A DNA stretch of 35,750 bases. It comes from Anaerolineae bacterium (GTDB lineage: Bacteria > Chloroflexota > Anaerolineae > JAADDB01). The notes under the pieces were generated by a model. The model made no database searches, was not told the origin of the DNA, and saw only the letters and a list, made by a program, of their open reading frames with translations. This document shows positions 28,863 through 35,750 of the stretch, piece after piece; the stretch's first letter is position 1; each line of letters starts with the position of its first letter. The translations under genes were made by a program, and so were the position numbers. The stretch covers positions 1-35,750 of the forward strand of contig WFQU01000132.1 in assembly GCA_015486845.1 (NCBI GenBank), in the 5' to 3' direction.

Positions 28863-29864
28863 TCAGTGAATCTGCCTTAAAACGAAAACAGTGCCTAAGA
28901 AAAAACCGCTGAGCAACGCGGCAGCCCGCAACGGCAAGAGAAAAAACGCTGCGCCAGCTACCGGTTTGTCCTTTTGCCAAAGGCGTCTCAAGAATCCCGC
29001 GTCGGTGGCATAAAATACAAACGCCTCGGCTCCGGCTAACCGCCGCACTTTTGGCCGCCTCGACGATAACAGCATCGCCACGATGATAAATGGCAGCAAA
29101 ATCATTTGCCAACGCACGGCGCCCGGCGTGTGGCTATCTTGAGCCAGCCGTTCCGGATAGCGACGCATGACCAACGCTTTCCAGTAGCCGATACTAAATT
29201 TGCGCCGCCAGTACTGTTTAACAGTATAGTTATGCCGGTGGTAAACCGTAGCTTCCGGAACGAAGACCAGTTTATGCCCTTGCCGGGCTAAACGGAACGA
29301 GAATTCCTGGTCTTCCACAGACGGGGTGGAAAACACGGTGTCGAAGCCTCCAGCAGCTAAGAAGATTTCTCGACGGTAGGCAGCGCTATACGTATCGATG
29401 AAATCAATGGTGTCGTAGCGGCGCATGTGCCGGTAACGTTCCTCATATTCCATCTGGGTGAAGCGAGCGACGATCTCCCGTTGGCGGCTGAGATAGCTCC
29501 CTTTAGCGCCCACAACCCTCGGGTCGGCAAAGGCCGCCAGCAAATGGTACGCCCAGTCGGGTGTCGGCTCGCAATCCGCGTCGGTAAAAAGGAGCAGCGA
29601 TCCGTGTGCGGCTTGTGCGCCGGCGTTGCGGGCCGCTGCCGGCCCCTGCTGCTGCTGGCGGATCAGCATTGCACCGTGTGCTGCGGCCACTGCTGCCGTG
29701 TCGTCGCTGGAACCATCGTCCACTACAATAATTTCCAATGACTCCACACCTTGCTGAGCTTGCAGTGCTACCAAACAACGCCCGATGCCGGGCGCGGCAT
29801 TGTGCGCCGGCACAATGACGCTGGCTCGCGGCTGATTTTCTGTTCGATTCGCGCTGGATGCCAT
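28863..29864 (-). CDS. Glycosyltransferase family 2 with C-terminal hydrophobic segments
   Basis: ASVIVPAHNAAPGIGRCLVALQAQ...LEIIVVDDGSSDDTAAVA, LLLFTDADCEPTPDW, PSVEDQEFSFRLARQGH: GT2 motifs. Confidence 0.92.
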   Translation of the reverse strand: MASSANRTENQPRASVIVPAHNAAPGIGRCLVALQAQQGVESLEIIVVDDGSSDDTAAVAAAHGAMLIRQQQQGPAAARNAGAQAAHGSLLLFTDADCEPTPDWAYHLLAAFADPRVVGAKGSYLSRQREIVARFTQMEYEERYRHMRRYDTIDFIDTYSAAYRREIFLAAGGFDTVFSTPSVEDQEFSFRLARQGHKLVFVPEATVYHRHNYTVKQYWRRKFSIGYWKALVMRRYPERLAQDSHTPGAVRWQMILLPFIIVAMLLSSRRPKVRRLAGAEAFVFYATDAGFLRRLWQKDKPVAGAAFFLLPLRAAALLSGFFLGTVFVLRQIH

Positions 29865-30054
29865 GGCATTAATTTCCTTGGATCATGCTGGAAGCCATTT
29901 GAAACCGACCGCGCAGTTTAAAAAACTACGCCTCCTTACACCATCAAGTATAGCGGTCTGTCAGTGAAAAGACAAGTAACCGTTCGCGGCGACGACAGGC
30001 ACAGCCAACTACGAAAATTTTGTGTTTGCCGGGTGCTCCTTTATAATCGCCACC

Positions 30055-31218
30055 ATGAACGACTATTTTTCATTTGACCTCACAAAGAAAGATGGCGAAG
30101 CACGTTTAGCACGTTTCTGCACGCCCCATGGCGTTATCCACCTGCCGAACTTCGCGCCGGTGGGCACACAAGCAACGGTGAAAACATTGACGCCGGATGA
30201 CTTGCACGCTTTAGGCACTGAGATCATTTTGGCCAATACATACCATCTTTACCTACGCCCCGGCACGCAACTATTAGCTAATTTCGGCGGGTTGCACCAT
30301 TTCATGAGCTGGGATGGCCCAATTTTGACCGATTCGGGCGGGTTTCAGGTATTCAGTCTGGCACACCGCCGGGACATCGACGACGACGGCGTGACCTTTC
30401 GATCACACATTGACGGTTCCAAACACCGCTTCACGCCGGAAACAGTCATCGCGGCAGAAGAAGCCATCGGTGCAGATATCATCATGGCGCTGGATGAATG
30501 TCCACCGCCCACGGACCGCGCTTACGTAGAACAATCATTAGCGCGTACCCACGCTTGGGCAGCTCGTTGCCAGGCCGCTCAGACTCGACCGGATCAGGCA
30601 CTTTTCGGCATCGTGCAAGGAGGAATCTTTCCCAATCTGCGCCGGCAGAGCGCCGAATTTTTAGCGGGGCTGGACTTACCAGGTTACGCCATCGGCGGTC
30701 TGAGCGTTGGCGAAACGAAAGAGCAAATGTATGCAACATTGGATAGCTTGATGCCGTCCATGCCCACTGACAGGCCGCGCTATTTGATGGGCGTCGGCAC
30801 GCCGGAAGACATTTTGGAGGCAGTATCCCGAGGCATAGATCTCTTCGATTGTGTGCTCCCCACCCGGATGGCCCGCAACGGCGGTCTGTTTACCCACAAC
30901 GGGCGACTGAACATTCGCAACGCTCAATATCGAGAAGATCGTCGGCCCATCGAAGAAGGTTGCACTTGTTATACCTGCCAGCATTTCAGCCGGGCTTACC
31001 TGCGTCATCTCCTCCAGGCTAAGGAAATCTTAGGCTTACGGTTAGCCACGCTACACAACCTGCATTTCATGTTACGGCTGATGGAAAACATCCGTGAGGC
31101 CATCGCCGCCGGACGATTTATAGAATTCAAGGACGATTTTCTCGCCGCCTATCGCATCAGTGATCAACAGAAACGACATGAAAACCGGGCTGCTTACCAG
31201 GCGCGACGCACTCCCTGA
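30055..31218 (+). CDS. tgt: Queuine/7-aminomethyl-7-deazaguanine tRNA-ribosyltransferase
   Basis: GTQATVKTLTPDDL, LANTYHLYLRPG, DSGGFQVFSL, GIVQGGIF, GYAIGGLSVGE, CxCxxC zinc site (EGCTCYTCQHFSRAYLRH). ATG at 30055. Confidence 0.96.
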   Translation: MNDYFSFDLTKKDGEARLARFCTPHGVIHLPNFAPVGTQATVKTLTPDDLHALGTEIILANTYHLYLRPGTQLLANFGGLHHFMSWDGPILTDSGGFQVFSLAHRRDIDDDGVTFRSHIDGSKHRFTPETVIAAEEAIGADIIMALDECPPPTDRAYVEQSLARTHAWAARCQAAQTRPDQALFGIVQGGIFPNLRRQSAEFLAGLDLPGYAIGGLSVGETKEQMYATLDSLMPSMPTDRPRYLMGVGTPEDILEAVSRGIDLFDCVLPTRMARNGGLFTHNGRLNIRNAQYREDRRPIEEGCTCYTCQHFSRAYLRHLLQAKEILGLRLATLHNLHFMLRLMENIREAIAAGRFIEFKDDFLAAYRISDQQKRHENRAAYQARRTP

Positions 31219-31377
31219 GATCACTATTCAGAAACGGCAGGTTTAGCAAGAGCGACGGTATAAAATAGAGAAAACGAGCAAAAAGAGAATCAAAAAATCT
31301 TTGCGGCTTTGCCTCTCGGCGTCTCTGCGTTGAGTTTTCTGGCTCTGGCTCGTCCAGGTTAGAAGTCCCCCAACGCA

Positions 31378-32286
31378 TCACCAACCTACAATTTTCCGCC
31401 ACCACGATCGATGCGGCTTCTTTTGTCGTGTCAATGTTATGGGATTCTGTTCTAAATAAGCTTCGGTTAATTGGTGACCGATTTCGATCAATTCCATAGC
31501 CCGGCTATTGTCCCAAATGGGCACTTCGTCCTTAACATAAAGGGGAATATGGTAAATTGGTATGCCCAGCGCGGCAGCAATTTGCTTTTCCAGTGACTGT
31601 TGCCGGCGCTCGACAACCGTCATCATTTGCGTGAAAAGCGCGTAAAATCCTTCGTCTAATCGCTGTAACCGGTATGGATTGCTGAGATCCAAAGCAATGA
31701 CGATGCCAGCCCCTTGCTCGATAGCCGGCAAAATGGGCAGATTACTGACTAAGCCGCCATCCATGAAGCGATGCTCTTTTCGTTCGATGGGCCGGATCCA
31801 AGGGGGAATGGCCGTAGTAGCAACCAACCCGTCCAACACCCGTTCGCTGGTGTTTTTACCGTAAAGATAGAGGTCACCGGTTTTCAAATCAGTTGCCGTC
31901 ATGTAAAGGCTTACCGCCGTGATATCGCCAAACGTAAGGCCTGACTGGGGCAAGTGACCAAGAAAAAAGCGAATGAGCTTCTTATTAGGCCGCCATTCGA
32001 AACGGTTCATCAAAGTGCGCAGCCAAATACGCAGCGGACTCTTTTCCAGTAGCTGCAATTTCATGGCATCTTGCCACGCTTGTCGTAGGAGATTGATTTG
32101 AGATAGGGTTGGGTTTAAGGCAAAAAACGTTCCGTTGGCCCCCCCGACAGATGTGCCAACCACAATGTCAGGGTGGATGTCGTGTTCTAATAGGCTTTGT
32201 AACGCGCCGACCTGCAATGCGCCCCGGGAACCGCCTCCGCCCAAAACGAAAGCGATTTGTCTGTTTATTGGCTGGCTTTTTGTCAT
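31378..32286 (-). CDS. Patatin-like phospholipase (RssA-like)
   Basis: FVLGGGGSRGALQVGALQSLLEHDIHPDIVVGTSVGGANG (GxSxG) and FMDGGLVSNLPI (DG[GA]); ATG 32286. Confidence 0.93.
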   Translation of the reverse strand: MTKSQPINRQIAFVLGGGGSRGALQVGALQSLLEHDIHPDIVVGTSVGGANGTFFALNPTLSQINLLRQAWQDAMKLQLLEKSPLRIWLRTLMNRFEWRPNKKLIRFFLGHLPQSGLTFGDITAVSLYMTATDLKTGDLYLYGKNTSERVLDGLVATTAIPPWIRPIERKEHRFMDGGLVSNLPILPAIEQGAGIVIALDLSNPYRLQRLDEGFYALFTQMMTVVERRQQSLEKQIAAALGIPIYHIPLYVKDEVPIWDNSRAMELIEIGHQLTEAYLEQNPITLTRQKKPHRSWWRKIVGW

Positions 32287-32340
32287 GTCTTTAGTTTCTC
32301 CCTCAAAAAATAGAACACTCTGAAAAAAATAGAACGTCAA

Positions 32341-34977
32341 TCAACGCAAAGCATGGGCTACCACCTGGGCTAACTGTTCCAGGCTAAGCGCTTTCAGTAA
32401 CCAACCATTCAACCCGGCTGCCTGCAAACGCTTAAGGTCCTGTTCCTTCGGGTGACCGGTCAGAATGACGACTTTAACGGCCGGATCACGCTTACGCAAA
32501 GCAAAGAATAGTTCCTCTCCGCCCATTTCCGGCATGATCAGATCACTCAATACTAAGGCGATATGCGCTTTATGCTGTTCGTACAGGGACAGCGCTTCTT
32601 GGCCATTGGCAGCGATCAGCACCTGATAGTTCAGCAGGGCTAAGCTCTCCGCGACGGCCTCCCGAGTGGTTTCGTTGTCTTCCACCAGCAAAATAAGTTC
32701 CCCCTGGCCATGGGGCATCTCTGTCATTGTTGCCAGCGATGAAACATTATTAGCAGATAATAACGCTGGCAAATAGATAGTAACCCTGGTGCCCTCTCTC
32801 ACCTTACTGGTCACGTCGATGTACCCGTCGTGCTGCTTCACAATGCCATACACTTGCGCTAAGCCCAGGCCGCTGCCCTTTCCCGGCGCTTTGGTGGTAA
32901 AAAAGGGCTCAAAGATGTGCGCCAAAATCTCCGGCGGGATACCGGTTCCCGTGTCTGCTACCGTGATCCGTACCCATTCGCCGGCCGTAATTTCCGGCAG
33001 CGGCGCCTGCTTGCTATCCTCGACCCGGATTTGCTCCAAACTAACCAGCAACTCACCTCCGGTTGGCAGGGCATCCCGCGCGTTGACGGCTAAATTCAGC
33101 AAGACCTGTTGCATACGGGTTGGGTCGGCATTGACCCTATACGCATCAGGCCCATAATGCAACTTAATATTGATATTTTCCGGCAACGTCCGCTGCAACA
33201 ATTTGACTTCTTCTTTCAGAAAAGGCAACAAGTCCATGGAGCGGCGTTCCAGAACGGCGCGCCGGCTGAAATCGAGGATTTGTTCCACCAATGCACTGGC
33301 CCGCTTGGCCTGTTGTGCGATGGTTTCTAACCGTTTGTGCGTTTTAGGGGACAGATCCCTATTTTTGCGTTCCATCTGGGCATAGAGCAAAATCACTGCC
33401 AAGATGTTGTTGAAATCATGGGCAATGCCGGCGGCCAGTTGCCCCACCGCTGCCAGCCGCGCTTGCTGCTGGAGGCGTTGTTGCTCTTCGCGCGCCCGGG
33501 TAACCTCACGGATGACGAGCACCCACCCTGGAGTGTGGGCGCTATTCCCAACGGGCCGGGCGAGGACCTCGAAAATACGGCCCTGAGCTATCAATTCGTG
33601 CCACAAGCCTTTAGGAGGTGATGCCAGCAACTCCGAGAGAGCATGATCGCCCAAACGGGTAAGCACTTCCCCTTCTTTGGCAGCGGCCAGCACGGCCAGA
33701 TCGCCCTGCGCCACAGGGTTAGCCAGCAGCACCCGCCGATCGGCATCCAGCAGCAGCACGCCATCCGGCACCGTATTCAGGGTTTGTTCCATCTGCTGAG
33801 CCTGATCGTGAATTTGGGCCAGTAGACGCTCCCGTTCCGCTTCTACCTCCTTGCGCTCGCTAATATCCTGTTTGATAGCGATAAAGTGAGTAATCTGCCT
33901 ATGGGAATCCTGAACCGGTGTAATAGTCATCTCTTCAGTATAAAGGCTACCATCTTTGCGTTTATTAATGAGTTCGCTGTGCCAGACCTGGCCGGATAAA
34001 ATAGTCCGCCATAAGTTTTCGTAGAACGCCAGATCGTGCCTGCCAGACTTGAGAAGACGGGGGTTCTCGCCAAGTGCCTCCTCAACAGCATAGCCCGTAA
34101 GTTGTGTGAAGGCTGAGTTTACCCACTGGATGGTACCATCCCGATCAGTAATGACAATAGTATTGGCTGCCGCCTCCAAAGCCGCACTTTGCAGGCGCAG
34201 GCGTTCTTCTGCCTGCATCTGGTCCGTCACATCGCGCAAGATACCCCGCACGAAGGACTTTTCCACACCCTCGCTTCGCAAACTACTATTGTATTCCCAA
34301 AAACGTGTTTCCCCATCGGCCGTTTGAACTTTCATCACACCGCTTGCTTTCCCCTTAGTTTTTATTTCCATCAAATAGTCCTGAAGGTAAGGCCTCTCCT
34401 CAGAGGAAAGCAGGTCCGTGATGTTCATCTTTAAAAGGAGCTCCATGGAATAACCCGTCTCGAGAATTCCTGCCTGGTTGACCCACAACAGATTACCCTC
34501 AAGATCATGGGTGCAGATCAGATTAGTGCTGTTCTCTACCAGATCACGATAGCGCGCTTCGCTCTCTTCCAACGCCTGCTGTGCCGCTCTGTTCTCTTTG
34601 ATGAGCGCCCTTTTTTGCAAAGCGGATTGGATAGCCGGTACCAGCTTGCTCAGTTTTTCTTTGATGACATAATCCCAGGTGCCGGCTTTCAGGCACTCCA
34701 CGGCCACCAACTCATTCATGGAGCCGGTGACGATGATGAACGGCAGGTCCATATCAAAGCGCTGCACCACCTTGAGCGCTTCCATGCCGGTGAAGCGGGG
34801 CAGCATGTAATCCGAAAGCACCACATCCGGCTTGAAAGTTGCCAGTTCGTGGCGCAAACCGGCTTCGTCTTGAACCACCCTGGTTTCGTAAGGCCGACCC
34901 AGCGCTCTCAATTCACGTTTAATTAATTCCACATCGGAAGAGAGATCTTCGATGATCAAGATTTTAAGGTTTTTCAT
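32341..34977 (-). CDS. Hybrid sensor histidine kinase (REC-PAS-PAS-PAS-HisKA-HATPase-REC)
   Basis: N-terminal [19 protein letters not shown]...[16 protein letters not shown] segments; [23 protein letters not shown]-box; N/G boxes [51 protein letters not shown]-terminal [18 protein letters not shown]. Confidence 0.95.
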   Translation of the reverse strand: MKNLKILIIEDLSSDVELIKRELRALGRPYETRVVQDEAGLRHELATFKPDVVLSDYMLPRFTGMEALKVVQRFDMDLPFIIVTGSMNELVAVECLKAGTWDYVIKEKLSKLVPAIQSALQKRALIKENRAAQQALEESEARYRDLVENSTNLICTHDLEGNLLWVNQAGILETGYSMELLLKMNITDLLSSEERPYLQDYLMEIKTKGKASGVMKVQTADGETRFWEYNSSLRSEGVEKSFVRGILRDVTDQMQAEERLRLQSAALEAAANTIVITDRDGTIQWVNSAFTQLTGYAVEEALGENPRLLKSGRHDLAFYENLWRTILSGQVWHSELINKRKDGSLYTEEMTITPVQDSHRQITHFIAIKQDISERKEVEAERERLLAQIHDQAQQMEQTLNTVPDGVLLLDADRRVLLANPVAQGDLAVLAAAKEGEVLTRLGDHALSELLASPPKGLWHELIAQGRIFEVLARPVGNSAHTPGWVLVIREVTRAREEQQRLQQQARLAAVGQLAAGIAHDFNNILAVILLYAQMERKNRDLSPKTHKRLETIAQQAKRASALVEQILDFSRRAVLERRSMDLLPFLKEEVKLLQRTLPENINIKLHYGPDAYRVNADPTRMQQVLLNLAVNARDALPTGGELLVSLEQIRVEDSKQAPLPEITAGEWVRITVADTGTGIPPEILAHIFEPFFTTKAPGKGSGLGLAQVYGIVKQHDGYIDVTSKVREGTRVTIYLPALLSANNVSSLATMTEMPHGQGELILLVEDNETTREAVAESLALLNYQVLIAANGQEALSLYEQHKAHIALVLSDLIMPEMGGEELFFALRKRDPAVKVVILTGHPKEQDLKRLQAAGLNGWLLKALSLEQLAQVVAHALR

Positions 34978-34998
34978 ATCAACAAGCCCTCGACTGCT

Positions 34999-35445
34999 TT
35001 AGATTTTGTTCTCCGGTAATTGGTTCAAGACCATCCAGTATAAGCCTAAATCCCGTACTACTTTCACGAACTGGTCGAAATCCACCGGTTTGACAATATA
35101 GCTGTTAGCGCCCAGCTTATAGCTGCGCACCAAATCGATTTCTTCACGGGAAGAGGTGAGCACGACTACGGGAATCAGTTTTCGTTCTTCGTCCGATTTG
35201 AGTGCTCGCAGCACCTCCAGGCCATCTACTTTGGGGAGTTTCAAGTCTAGCAGGATGAGCCGGGGGCGTTGTTGGGTACGTCCCTCATACTGACCACGGG
35301 CAAAAAGATAATCCAGTGCTTCCTCGCCGTCGCGTAAGACCACCACCCGGTTGACAATGTTGTTCCTTTTCAGGGCGCGTAGCGCGAGTTCCACGTCCGC
35401 CGGATTGTCTTCCACCAGGATGATATCAAGGGCCTGCGATGTCAT
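34999..35445 (-). CDS. Response regulator (single REC domain, Rcp1-like)
   Basis: IILVEDNPADVELALRALKRNN...LILLDLKLPKVDGLEVLRALKSD...PVVVLTSSREEID...SYIVKPVDFDQF. Confidence 0.95.
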   Translation of the reverse strand: MTSQALDIILVEDNPADVELALRALKRNNIVNRVVVLRDGEEALDYLFARGQYEGRTQQRPRLILLDLKLPKVDGLEVLRALKSDEERKLIPVVVLTSSREEIDLVRSYKLGANSYIVKPVDFDQFVKVVRDLGLYWMVLNQLPENKI

Positions 35446-35535
35446 TGCGGGTCTCCTTTCCTATACACAAAACCTCGCCCGGCGATTAGAAATCGCTGCT
35501 ACAACTGCGAAACCTGCCTGCGCAGGTTGCAAGCT

Positions 35536-35594
35536 AATCGCCGCAGGGCGATTTTGCAGACATTGCTCGCGACTTCCAATTGAACGCTGATACC
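35536..35594 (+). repeat. 59-bp direct repeat, copy 1
   Basis: AATCGCCGCAGGGCGATTTTGCAGACATTGCTCGCGACTTCCAATTGAACGCTGATACC. Confidence 0.85.
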
Positions 35595-35690
35595 GCTGAT
35601 GCACGCTGATTTGCGCTGATCTTTTTCTGTTTTATCTGCGTGTATCTGCGTGAAATCTGCGTCATCAGCGTTCTGCTTGTCTTTCAATTC

Positions 35691-35749
35691 AATCGCCGCA
35701 GGGCGATTTTGCAGACATTGCTCGCGACTTCCAATTGGACGCTGATACC
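35691..35749 (+). repeat. 59-bp direct repeat, copy 2 (155-bp period)
   Basis: Same sequence as 35536-35594 with one difference (GGACGC vs GAACGC). Confidence 0.85.
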
Positions 35750-35750
35750 A

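Noticed and set aside
35499-35687. 62-aa minus-strand ORF (NADDADFTQIHADKTEK...)
   Set aside because: Translation of the ATCTGCG/CGCTGAT repeat; typical spurious repeat-derived ORF.

Overview
This 35.75 kb window has the gene and repeat style of a Chloroflexota (Anaerolineae-like) genome; that assignment is an inference. Its centre (about 3.9-22.1 kb, + strand) is a complete-looking contractile injection system (eCIS/phage-tail-like) locus. Gene order: AAA+ ATPase, DUF4157 (HEITH) protein, DUF4255 cap-like protein, PAAR tip, sheath, tube 1, small CxxC chaperone-like ORF, DUF6760-like ORF, tube 2, a 710-aa low-complexity protein, LysM/tube-adaptor, VgrG/gpV-like spike, gp25-like, baseplate J-like, tail protein I-like, and a single-pass membrane protein with N-terminal Ig-like and C-terminal TSP3/Ig/beta-sandwich-like regions. 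I recognise no tail-fibre gene. The locus is flanked on the left by valS and, convergent to it, ssrA (tmRNA). On the right are two exported proteins (alpha/beta hydrolase; HxxxDxxxH zinc-PLC-like), a DUF11/SdrD-like surface protein, a GT2 glycosyltransferase, tgt, a patatin-like phospholipase, a hybrid histidine kinase and a response regulator. The most notable new observations are: (1) a textbook-looking -1 programmed ribosomal frameshift site (G GGG GGA, stop codon, strong hairpin 4 nt downstream) joining the CxxC ORF to the DUF6760-like ORF; (2) the membrane protein, which suggests a membrane-associated, possibly intracellular CIS; (3) an HEITH protein with a Gly/Ala-rich possibly pore-like C-terminus; (4) a dense array of palindromic elements between the LysM and spike genes, including a hairpin core that is exactly inverted relative to its flanks in another copy; (5) a shared short C-terminal [YFC][LM]P[LVA][IV] tail on three exported proteins.
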